NCBI GenBank assembly: GCA_038231495.1
Contig: JBBRLG010000181.1
Coordinates: 1-12,496, forward strand
Source: JBBRLG01 sp038231495
Lineage (GTDB): Bacteria; Planctomycetota; Planctomycetia; Gemmatales; Gemmataceae
DNA: 12,496 nucleotides
Direction: 5' to 3'
Position numbers and translations under genes: made by a program. The notes below the pieces were generated by a model. The model was not told where the DNA came from and made no database searches. It was given only the letters and a program-made list of their open reading frames with translations. The number at the start of each line of letters is the position of its first letter. Position 1 is the first letter of the stretch. Shown here in pieces: positions 1-6,419 of the stretch.

Positions 1-372
1 CAGGAACGTTGCAAACCCGACGTGGGGTGGTACGTCGTAAAACGCCATATCTTGCGCGTACGCGCGCACGGTGATTTCCGAGAGCGCCTGTTGCTCCAGA
101 AAAGGCAGCAGGCGCGCGTGCCAACTCATAAAGGGGAAGCGCTCGCCCTCCTTTTGGTTGCTGACGCCGGGCGGCAGGCTGTGGGCGGTACCGTGATACA
201 GGTGCAACGCCAGGCCCAACTGCTTCAGGTTATTGCTACACTGCGTGCGCGCGGCTGCCGCGCGCACGCGCTGGACCGCAGGCAAGGTGAGAGCCACTAG
301 TAGACCGATGATACCAATCACGACCAACAATTCGATCAGGGTGAAGGCAGGAACCCGACGGCACTGTCTCAT
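1..372 (-). CDS. DUF1559-type prepilin-like protein, N-terminal part (gene runs off the left edge)
   Basis: The 124 visible residues start MRQCRRVPAFTLIELLVVIG, a classic type IV pilin/pseudopilin signal: a short basic leader, a cleavage and methylation site at the A-F junction (A9/F10), Glu at position 5 of the mature protein, then a hydrophobic helix to about residue 30. This is followed by RAAAARTQCSNNLKQLGLALH and a stretch with SLPPG and FMSWHARLLPFLEQQAL, typical of the planctomycete DUF1559 (SBP_bac_10) family. Such proteins are exported, processed by prepilin peptidase and held in the cytoplasmic membrane or assembled in a pseudopilus-like structure; their exact role is unknown and genomes carry many copies. 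A GGGAG ribosome site lies 8 bases before the ATG. Full members are about 300-400 residues, so most of the C-terminus is outside the window. It is last in a row of envelope-protein genes. Confidence 0.93.
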   Translation of the reverse strand, partial: MRQCRRVPAFTLIELLVVIGIIGLLVALTLPAVQRVRAAAARTQCSNNLKQLGLALHLYHGTAHSLPPGVSNQKEGERFPFMSWHARLLPFLEQQALSEITVRAYAQDMAFYDVPPHVGFATFL

Positions 373-515
373 GGACGGTTCTCCCAATTGCTGGAGAGGA
401 GCGCTCCCTTGTTGACACAACGCCGCGTAGGTTACGGCCCGGCTTTTTGTCCTTGCTGTCAGCCTGCGCTGTAGTTAGTCCTCACTGCTTGGGCATTCGT
501 GAAGTTTCGTAACAA
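373..515 (-). other. Intergenic gap upstream of the prepilin gene
   Basis: This 143-base gap contains the GGGAG ribosome site of the prepilin gene and a 10-bp perfect palindrome, GGAGCGCTCC, at 398-407, which falls in the likely leader of the prepilin mRNA. I see no convincing sigma70 promoter on the minus strand and no T-tailed hairpin after the preceding gene, so the prepilin gene may be transcribed together with that gene or from a promoter I cannot recognise. Confidence 0.4.
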
Positions 516-965
516 TTATTTGCAAACCTTCTGTGTAATTGCCGTTTGAGAGCCTTGGACTTGGCCGGGTTGGTTAGGCCAACTTAACTCCGTGGAAAAT
601 GAGCTGTTCCCTGGAGCGCATGTCAAGGTCCCATTCGCAATATTCCACTTGTCAATAGACACAGCTGGGTCGGCCGAAACAATTTGCCTCACTACACATC
701 CCGGTAGCGACGTGTTGGGATCGAAAAATGCCTGGTTAGTGAGTACTGCCGTATTGGTAACGTAAACACCTAACTTGGTAGTCCCATCGGCAGTTAACCA
801 CATCTGGACATTTGGCTTGCACTGACAGGCGATGCAGCCCGGCGGTGGTGGTGGCGGTGGTCCAGCAGCCTGAGTTCGCTGCCGACCCAGTAGGAAACAA
901 GCGAGGATTGCTATGACGCATCCCGCGAACACAACCAAGGTTTTTCGCAATCGCTTCCCGTTCAT
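516..965 (-). CDS. Small exported proline/cysteine-containing protein, unknown function
   Basis: A 149-residue protein that I do not recognise. Residues 1-8 are basic (MNGKRLRK), 10-27 form a hydrophobic helix, and RTQAAG at 30-35 could be a signal peptidase I site; otherwise the helix is a membrane anchor. A run of seven prolines (36-42) follows, then GCIACQC with Cys44, 47 and 49, and a roughly 100-residue domain with Cys90, 116 and 148 and a beta-rich look (QMWLTADGTTKLGVYVTN). Six cysteines in the exported part suggest disulfides or metal binding. The start at 965 was chosen over an in-frame ATG at 1058 because AAAGG precedes it at good spacing and the export signal starts there. It sits 97 bases after an envelope protein gene and 143 before the prepilin gene. 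Its base composition appears more AT-rich than its neighbours. Confidence 0.7.
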   Translation of the reverse strand: MNGKRLRKTLVVFAGCVIAILACFLLGRQRTQAAGPPPPPPPGCIACQCKPNVQMWLTADGTTKLGVYVTNTAVLTNQAFFDPNTSLPGCVVRQIVSADPAVSIDKWNIANGTLTCAPGNSSFSTELSWPNQPGQVQGSQTAITQKVCK

Positions 966-1062
966 CGGTTCTGCCTTTCTGAAAATGGTACTTGTTTTTG
1001 ATCGACCAAAACTTGCCAGAGGGTTCGCACCCCAGGCAAAGCTCCCAGATCGTTGCATGCTG

Positions 1063-2259
1063 CTACAACGCGGGACTTGTGGAACCGCGAATTCTTTGGC
1101 GCCGCCTCCAATACCAGAAACCGAGTGCAGCGACCACAGCTATCGCTACAAACCCGCCCAATCCGTACCACAGCCAACGGTGGCTCTTGTACTCGACGCC
1201 GTTCACGACCTCATTCCAGCTGCCATCCGCGCCCACATGATAAAATTTGGTAGGCAAGCGATAGCCCGGCGGGTGACTTTGAATCTTTTCCGGGTCTTCA
1301 AAGGTGGTTTCGAGAATATTCATCCCAGGCTTGATCTCAGGTCGAAAAGCCGCGTCTTCGACGGGAGGATCGATACTGAACTCCTGAACGCGCAGGCGGG
1401 TGACGTTAATAACTTGGTCGCCGTTGCGGACCGTCGTGCCCGTCCACCGTAGGGGTAGCCAGCCTTGGGGTGTTTGCTGGTAAGTTATTTCACAATCCAG
1501 CCTGAGCTTGTCATTGACGTAAGCAAGTTGTCGGACGATGGCGCTGTCCCGGCCGGTATCAATCCAGTATTCGTCAAAGCTCGTCTGCGTGCCGCCCGTG
1601 TGCTCGGGAAAATTTCGCAACACCAGACACTGCCTGCCGCCGTAGAGGTGCTGGCCTTGGACGGTGAAGTCGTCCGAGTCGTGCAGTGTGCGGAAATCGG
1701 CGGGGTCGAGATAACGGGGCAACAAGCCGTGGGCAAGAAGCAAGGGAGCTAGCCAGTAAGAGTTGACTGTCATGAGCGGCTGATAGCGTGCGTAATCTCT
1801 GTTAATGACGACATCCGGCTCAGAAGGTTGGCGCGGCGCTACCGTACTAGTATTGGCTTCACGAGGAATTTCCGTGGCGTAGGTTTGGCTGTCGAACACC
1901 GTCGTGAACGCCCGCGGTGCCAACTCCTTTTTATCCATATAGTATGCTTGGCCGACCAATTCCAGGCGGAATCGATTCTTCGGTAGGTCAAGAAGAAAGG
2001 TCGAATCTTGTCGCTGCGGGATGTCTTGCGGCGGAACCGGAGGAGAAAAGGGATGTCCCAAGTCATCCGTTAATGAACCTTTCGGGATGATGCTTTGGCC
2101 GACCACCGTGTAGCGAATCCGGGGAATCGCCGCGCGACGTTTTTCCCAGTCCGCGAACACCTTTTTTATCTGTTCATCGGCCCCCTGCGCGCGAACAGGC
2201 TGTGCAACCAGCAGTAAGCAACCGACAACCGCCAGATAGGCGAGGGGCATTGGTTTCAT
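1063..2259 (-). CDS. Secreted protein with C-terminal membrane anchor (LolA-like fold possible)
   Basis: A 398-residue protein. Residues 1-24 are a signal peptide (hydrophobic core PLAYLAVVGCLLLVAQ, cleavage after VRA). The body has alternating beta segments such as STFLLDLPKNRFRLELVG (86-103), FDEYWIDTGRDSAIVRQLAYVND (228-250) and RLDCEITYQQTPQGWLPLRW (253-272). This pattern, with a readout of a linear relation between two columns of strands, resembles outer-membrane lipoprotein sorting proteins of the LolA/LolB type; that is an inference from pattern only. The C-terminus has a membrane helix (362-384) followed by RRRQRIR, so the protein is probably anchored with its bulk outside the cytoplasm and a short basic tail inside. 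Its ATG overlaps the stop of the upstream DUF1573 gene (ATGA), and AAGGGGG lies before it, so the two are translationally coupled. Specific function unknown. Confidence 0.88.
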   Translation of the reverse strand: MKPMPLAYLAVVGCLLLVAQPVRAQGADEQIKKVFADWEKRRAAIPRIRYTVVGQSIIPKGSLTDDLGHPFSPPVPPQDIPQRQDSTFLLDLPKNRFRLELVGQAYYMDKKELAPRAFTTVFDSQTYATEIPREANTSTVAPRQPSEPDVVINRDYARYQPLMTVNSYWLAPLLLAHGLLPRYLDPADFRTLHDSDDFTVQGQHLYGGRQCLVLRNFPEHTGGTQTSFDEYWIDTGRDSAIVRQLAYVNDKLRLDCEITYQQTPQGWLPLRWTGTTVRNGDQVINVTRLRVQEFSIDPPVEDAAFRPEIKPGMNILETTFEDPEKIQSHPPGYRLPTKFYHVGADGSWNEVVNGVEYKSHRWLWYGLGGFVAIAVVAALGFWYWRRRQRIRGSTSPAL

Positions 2260-3413
2260 CGCTCGGCCCCCTTGGCTTTGGCCTCGGAAACCACGCCCGC
2301 GGCATCGCCGTCATAGGCAACTTCCATAGTCACCGGCACGGGAGCCGCTTTCCCCTTGCGGACGAAGAAGCGAACTGTACTCGCCTGATGACCCGCTTGA
2401 GTGACGCTTTGTCGAATGCGGTAAACGCGGCCAGTTGGCGTGCCCGCATCGGCGACGGGGTCCACGCGCACGTCCGCCGAATCCGTTTCGATGTGGTCCA
2501 CGACCCAGTCCGCGCCGGGCGGCACTTGCAAGGTAACGGTGGCTTCCGCGCTTTCATCGAGCCGTCGTGGGCCGAAGGCCAGCAGTGCCGGAATGGCCCG
2601 AACTTCTGGTTGCACTTTGCCCGCGACCGGCAGCACGACGCCCGGCAACCGCGCGCCGTCCGCCGCTAGTAAATCGAGTTGGATTTTGCAGGCAAACGGG
2701 CCGACGATCAGCCCCGGTTCCGGCGACACTATCAGGTCAAACGTATCCGCCGAGCCGGTGATCGGCCTGATTTTCACGCCGACAATATACTCCGGCAACC
2801 CGGTCGCTTGCAGAGTTGCGTTCGGTATGTGGACAGTCGCGGTCACTTTGCGGGACGGCGACGTTTGACCGGACACCATCGCGTCGCCGAAATCGAGAAA
2901 CGCCGTGTCGAGGGTAACACGGCTTTTGATGACGCCGTGTACGTTCCACGCCGCGGGCTGTTGCGACTTTTCCTTGACCACAGGGTGAATCGCGACCGCG
3001 AACGGCCGCTTTGCAAGTGCCCGTTCGCCGTAATTGCGTTTGGCCAGATTGAGCGTCAGCCGCACCATCGCCGTCGCGCCGGGAGCGACGGTCAAAGTAC
3101 GCGGCTCGACCTTTTCCACGCAGCTACAGGAAACGGAGACTTCAAAGATTTCCGTCGGCACCGCGTTCCGGTTGTGGATTGCGAGGTCGTAAGGGTAATC
3201 GGCTTGCTCCCAGACTTCGCCGAGGTCAAGCGCGGCGACACGGATCGCGAGGCCGTCGATCACCGCATCGGTGGGGACTTCCGGCGCGGGTACCTCGGCA
3301 GTGCGACCGAAGTAATTGTCGCCAAAGTCGGACGCGGTTTTCGTGCCGACGAAATAAACGCCGACGCACGAGGCGGCGAACAACAGGAGCAAGGCTAACA
3401 TTCGGAACTTCAT
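2256..3413 (-). CDS. DUF1573 domain protein, exported or membrane-anchored
   Basis: A 385-residue protein. Residues 4-23 are a hydrophobic signal or anchor helix (MLALLLLFAASCVGVYFVG). After it comes a DUF1573/ASH-like immunoglobulin-type domain: LDLGEVWEQADYPYDLAIHNRNAVPTEI (62-89), the hallmark SCSC at 95-98, and APGATAMVRLTL (110-121). A second similar repeat starts near LDFGDAMVSGQ (173-183), and a third near LLAFGPRRLDESAEATVTL (277-295), so the outside part is probably three beta-sandwich repeats. DUF1573 proteins are common in the envelopes of Planctomycetes and Bacteroidetes; their role is unknown and likely structural or binding. The start at 3413 is chosen over one at 3527 because GGAG lies 9 bases before it, the export signal begins there, and a promoter lies between the two. 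It is first in a transcription unit with the downstream envelope genes, overlapping the next by four bases. Confidence 0.9.
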   Translation of the reverse strand: MKFRMLALLLLFAASCVGVYFVGTKTASDFGDNYFGRTAEVPAPEVPTDAVIDGLAIRVAALDLGEVWEQADYPYDLAIHNRNAVPTEIFEVSVSCSCVEKVEPRTLTVAPGATAMVRLTLNLAKRNYGERALAKRPFAVAIHPVVKEKSQQPAAWNVHGVIKSRVTLDTAFLDFGDAMVSGQTSPSRKVTATVHIPNATLQATGLPEYIVGVKIRPITGSADTFDLIVSPEPGLIVGPFACKIQLDLLAADGARLPGVVLPVAGKVQPEVRAIPALLAFGPRRLDESAEATVTLQVPPGADWVVDHIETDSADVRVDPVADAGTPTGRVYRIRQSVTQAGHQASTVRFFVRKGKAAPVPVTMEVAYDGDAAGVVSEAKAKGAER

Positions 3414-3459
3414 GCGCGAACTCCACGCATCGTCTTTGCGAAGCAGAAAGGCTATTACC

Positions 3460-3488
3460 TTTGTAACTTTGGGGAGAGGCAATGTCAA
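3460..3488 (-). promoter_or_regulatory. Sigma70-type promoter of the DUF1573 operon
   Basis: On the minus strand there is a perfect -35 box TTGACA (3488-3483), a 17-base spacer and a -10 box TACAAA (3465-3460, 4 of 6 matches). This would start transcription near 3453, giving a leader of about 40 bases before the ATG at 3413. The 12 bases upstream of the -35 contain an A/T-rich piece (CATTTTTG), followed by the G13 run. Not tested experimentally. Confidence 0.6.
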
Positions 3489-3500
3489 CAAAAATGTTCG

Positions 3501-3513
3501 CCCCCCCCCCCCC
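3501..3513. repeat. 13-base homopolymer (C on plus, G on minus strand)
   Basis: A run of exactly 13 C at 3501-3513. On the transcribed strand it is G13, ending 12 bases upstream of the TTGACA -35 box of the DUF1573 operon, roughly -48 to -60 from the predicted transcription start. G/C runs of this length slip readily in replication; in other bacteria, such runs beside promoters cause phase-variable expression. A sequencing or assembly artefact in the run length is also possible. Confidence 0.9.
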
Positions 3514-3525
3514 ACTGCTATTGCC

Positions 3526-3545
3526 ATAAGTGCTTATCGGATAAG
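3526..3545. repeat. Overlapping small palindromes, possible operator
   Basis: ATAAG-TG-CTTAT (3526-3537) overlaps the perfect palindrome CTTATC-G-GATAAG (3533-3545), giving three alternating copies of ATAAG/CTTAT within 20 bases. The position is between the stop of the Lgt-like gene and the G13 run, about 70-90 bases upstream of the predicted start of DUF1573 transcription. No T-run follows on the minus strand, so it does not look like a minus-strand terminator; a protein binding site is a better guess. Confidence 0.4.
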
Positions 3546-3560
3546 ACTTTAGTTTTTTGA

Positions 3561-4289
3561 TTATTGTTGGCAATATGCCGGTGCCTTCGCAAGGCGCTCC
3601 TCCACAATCCATTGAATCGTCAACCCGACCGCCATAAAAACCGCCGCGCACTGGTAAAACGTCAGGCCAAGCAACCACGCCGGTTCCGGCCGGATGAACT
3701 CCGTCAGAAAGCGATAAACGCCATAACAGATCAAATAAAGCTGCAATCGGTGCGTGCGTAAGAGGCCCGTCCGCATCAGCAACAAGAGGATGCCCGCCAT
3801 CGCCAGGTGGAATACGCTCTCGTAGAGTTGTGTCGGGTGACAGATCAACATTTCGCCATCGACCTTGAACATAACGCCCCAGAGCAGCGTGGTCGGCGAA
3901 CCGTAACAGCAGCCGTTGTAGAAGCAGCCCCAGCGTCCGACCGCCAAAGCCAGGGCCAACGGTACGGCAAACGTGTCGCCCGTCTTGACGCGGACGCAGA
4001 GGATTAGCTTCATCACCTCTACTGAAAGATAAGCACCGATCAGGCCGGCCACGATGGTCTTGCCGTCGCTGAACCACGCCGACAGGCGCAGCCAGCTTTC
4101 AGAATCGAACGGCACGAACGGCAGCTTGGCACCGAACGTGCCGCCGATGAAACCCGATAGGGCCAGCAATAACCGCTGCCATCCCGGCAAAGCCGCCAGG
4201 GCCGCCGGCTTGGGCGTGAAGTGCCGGGCCCCGAGAAAGACTACGAGGGCCAGCACCATGAAAGAACTATAAGACGGGTGCCAATCCAT
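3561..4289 (-). CDS. Lgt-family (prolipoprotein diacylglyceryl transferase-like) integral membrane protein
   Basis: A 242-residue protein with about six to seven membrane helices. Family marks of Lgt are present: GRWGCFYNGCCYG (118-130) in the place of the Lgt signature GRxGNFxNGExxG, HPTQLYES (151-158), and YGVYRFLTEFIRPEP (189-203). Lgt transfers diacylglycerol from phosphatidylglycerol to lipoprotein cysteines. Key differences: the HGG motif with the catalytic His (His103 in E. coli, from memory) is replaced by TIVAGLIG (78-85), and Asn/Glu of the signature are Cys122 and Cys127. Arg119, Asn125 and Arg193 are kept. At 242 residues it is also shorter than typical Lgt (about 260-290). It is therefore probably a paralogue with another lipid-related job. 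Its ATG overlaps the stop of the radical SAM gene (TGATG) and lacks a clear ribosome site, so its translation is coupled and the two proteins probably act together. Confidence 0.85.
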   Translation of the reverse strand: MDWHPSYSSFMVLALVVFLGARHFTPKPAALAALPGWQRLLLALSGFIGGTFGAKLPFVPFDSESWLRLSAWFSDGKTIVAGLIGAYLSVEVMKLILCVRVKTGDTFAVPLALALAVGRWGCFYNGCCYGSPTTLLWGVMFKVDGEMLICHPTQLYESVFHLAMAGILLLLMRTGLLRTHRLQLYLICYGVYRFLTEFIRPEPAWLLGLTFYQCAAVFMAVGLTIQWIVEERLAKAPAYCQQ

Positions 4290-5728
4290 CAGCGGCTCAC
4301 GAGGTTGAGGGTCTGGCGAACCGCGTCGGCCAGCGGCGGCAGCGGCACGTGGCCGTCGCGGTAGAGCGTGTTATACGCGCAAAACGGCACGACGTGGCCG
4401 CTCGGCAATATATGGGCCAAACAGCATTTCATAACGCGGCGCGTATCGAAGGTGTGGACGTCGAGGAACGCCGTGAGAGTGACGCGGAAGACTTCTTGCC
4501 CGTTGAGTTTCTCGGCAAGCGCCTTGACCACGAATTCGTCGAGCGTCGGGTCGGCGGGGCCGCAACCGTTCGGCCCACAACCACAACCGTTGGCGTTGTC
4601 GAGGTATTTCGACACGATCTGCCGGGCGCGGGCCGGGGTAAACACGACGCTGTTCGCGATCAGGTCCATGTGCTTGCGGACGTCGATGAGGCGGTTGATC
4701 GGCACCGCCTTCGCCCCACTTCCCCGCGCGCCGCCGCGGTAGAGGTAACTCATCATGTGACAGTTCGGGTGCGCGCACGGCAGCGGGTAGAAATCCGTCT
4801 CGGCGAGGAAGCCGTCGGTTTGCTTGACGATCGCCTTGACCAGGTCGGGCATCGTCACACGGCGTTCCAAATCCAGAGGGTCGAGGTGGCGGCCGCAATA
4901 GGTCGCGATCTGGTAACTGACGCCGCGGACAATCGGCCGATCCAGGCCGAATTGCAGGACGCGGCCGACTTCGTGCAAGTTGGTGTTGTGGTCCACCGTG
5001 CAGACGAGCGTGCAGCGCAGGTCGTGTTTCTGCAACATTGCCAAAGCCGCCAATTTGGTTCGCAGCAGTTCCTCGCCGCGCAGCGCCGCGTAGGTGCGGT
5101 CTTCAAGGCCGTCGAATTGCAGATAGATTTCGAGGCGGTCGCGCATTGCGGCCAGTTGCGCGACGAGCGGCTCGTCGTGGGCCAGGCGGATGCCGTTCGT
5201 GTTAATCATGACAGCCTGGATCGGCTGTTCGTAGGCGTAACGCACCATGCGCACCAGGTCCGGGTGCAGCGTCGGTTCGCCGCCGGACAGCTGCAACACG
5301 TCCGCGATGCCTTCGAGTTGGACGTAGCGGTCCACCATGCGCGTATAGGTGGCGAAGTCGATGTTTTTGCCGCCCGGCCCCGACTCGGCGAAGCACATCG
5401 GACATTTCAGGTTGCAATTGGTGGTTAATTCGATCAGGCCGATGCAGGTGTGCTGTTCGTGCTCGGGACACAGGCCGCAGTCGTAGGGGCACCCGATGTC
5501 GGCGCTGGTGCCGAACGCCTTGGGGACGCGCGCCGGGACGCTGAAATCGTGGCGGTCGTAATAGGCGAGATCGGAGCAGATGAAGTCTTCGACGAGGCCG
5601 TGTTCCGGGCAGCGTTTGCGGAAATAGACGCGGCCGTCGCGGACGATGATCTTGGCATCGACCAGGCGACGGCACTCCGGGCAGAGGCTGCGGGTCGTGC
5701 CCAGAAAGATATAGTCGCGCAATTCCAT
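4289..5728 (-). CDS. Radical SAM enzyme of the tetraether synthase (Tes-like, COG1964) type
   Basis: A 479-residue protein. The N-terminus has a rubredoxin/zinc-ribbon-like set: CPEC (16-19), KRCPEHG (39-44), Cys51. Then CPYDCGLCPEHEQHTC (80-95), a cluster ligand set, and the radical SAM motif CxxxCxxC with Cys105, Cys109 and Cys112 (CNLKCPMC). SGGEP at 148-152 binds the SAM amino group. Later cysteines at 318/323, in GCGCGPNGCG (381-390), and at 435/436/450 could hold extra clusters. This layout matches the archaeal MJ0619/Tes family, which joins lipid alkyl tails by a radical C-C bond; bacterial members are known but their products are mostly unknown. Membrane-lipid tail coupling is the best guess, other radical alkylations are possible. 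AAGG precedes the ATG. It overlaps the Lgt-like gene by one base and follows the zinc-ribbon gene after 70 bases. Confidence 0.88.
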   Translation of the reverse strand: MELRDYIFLGTTRSLCPECRRLVDAKIIVRDGRVYFRKRCPEHGLVEDFICSDLAYYDRHDFSVPARVPKAFGTSADIGCPYDCGLCPEHEQHTCIGLIELTTNCNLKCPMCFAESGPGGKNIDFATYTRMVDRYVQLEGIADVLQLSGGEPTLHPDLVRMVRYAYEQPIQAVMINTNGIRLAHDEPLVAQLAAMRDRLEIYLQFDGLEDRTYAALRGEELLRTKLAALAMLQKHDLRCTLVCTVDHNTNLHEVGRVLQFGLDRPIVRGVSYQIATYCGRHLDPLDLERRVTMPDLVKAIVKQTDGFLAETDFYPLPCAHPNCHMMSYLYRGGARGSGAKAVPINRLIDVRKHMDLIANSVVFTPARARQIVSKYLDNANGCGCGPNGCGPADPTLDEFVVKALAEKLNGQEVFRVTLTAFLDVHTFDTRRVMKCCLAHILPSGHVVPFCAYNTLYRDGHVPLPPLADAVRQTLNLVSR

Positions 5729-5798
5729 GGTCGGTCGCCTTGTTATGAATGACTTACAATTGTTCCCCGAGAATAATCAGCGCCACGGCCGCGTCCCG

Positions 5799-6419
5799 TT
5801 AAAAAGGTTTGCCCTGGAAACACATGGCAAATAGATAAATACCAAGTGCGGAACAGGACAAGACGACCAGCAATACGATCGCGCCGGCAAGAGTTAGCGA
5901 GCGGTAAGCGGCCAGGCCGATGGCGTGGGCGGTGCTCCCCTTGCCCTTGCTGAAGACGACCGTAAGCGCGCCGATCAGGCCGACGACAAACAGACCTGCG
6001 ACCAGGTAGCCCAAAAAGGTGAAGTCGCCATCACTCGCGGCTCCGAACCCGGCCAGGAGCATGAGGACGACGCCCATGCCGCCGAGGGTGGCCAGGAGAA
6101 TCATGCATACCTGGACGAAGGTATTGTCGCGGCGCACGTCCACCGGCGCGGAGCGGCCGCCTGGGAAGGGACTGCGGAGGGGTGCCTCGCAGTTGGGACA
6201 AAAACGCCAATTTCGCCCGACCGGCTCGCCGCATTCTGGACAAGTCGTTGCCGATTCAGCGCGAACGGTCGGCGCGCTTTGTGAACCCGTTGTCCCGGCA
6301 GGGTGGGCCGGGTTTGGTACTTCCGCGAGGCAACGCGGGCAGGTCAAGAAGTCGTCCCGCGAATCCGTCGGCACGCGCAACGTGCAGGAACAACGGGGAC
6401 ATTGAACGATGCGCGCCAT
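5799..6419 (-). CDS. Double zinc-ribbon membrane protein, unknown function
   Basis: A 206-residue protein. The N-terminus has two four-cysteine zinc ribbons: CPRC(7-10)...CPRC(27-30), of the short MJ0042-like type, and CPEC(60-63)...CPNC(74-77), of the zinc_ribbon_2 type. A basic proline-rich linker leads to three predicted membrane helices (about 101-125, 135-157, 173-201). The ribbons are expected on the cytoplasmic side. Such proteins are common in planctomycetes and have no assigned role. The ATG at 6419 shares a base with the TAA of the upstream gene (TAATG) and AGGAGG precedes it by 8 bases, so the start is well supported; the reading frame stays open upstream to 7127 but overlaps the neighbour throughout. 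The spacing suggests it works with the upstream membrane protein. Confidence 0.85.
   Translation of the reverse strand: MARIVQCPRCSCTLRVPTDSRDDFLTCPRCLAEVPNPAHPAGTTGSQSAPTVRAESATTCPECGEPVGRNWRFCPNCEAPLRSPFPGGRSAPVDVRRDNTFVQVCMILLATLGGMGVVLMLLAGFGAASDGDFTFLGYLVAGLFVVGLIGALTVVFSKGKGSTAHAIGLAAYRSLTLAGAIVLLVVLSCSALGIYLFAMCFQGKPF

Noticed and set aside
412..417. TTGACA on the plus strand as a -35 box
   Set aside because: No -10 box lies at 16-18 bases and no plus-strand gene follows.
3414..3527. N-terminal extension of the DUF1573 protein to 3527
   Set aside because: It would cross the G13 run and the predicted promoter and would bury the signal peptide. The ATG at 3413 has a GGAG site.
3533..3556. 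CTTATC-G-GATAAG plus the T run as a plus-strand terminator
   Set aside because: The stem is short and AT-rich, the T run is 11 bases away, and no plus-strand gene ends there.
4349..5428. 359-residue open frame on the plus strand
   Set aside because: Antisense of the radical SAM gene, whose cysteine motifs are unmistakable. The antisense protein is rich in V, R, H and A and has no recognisable motif.
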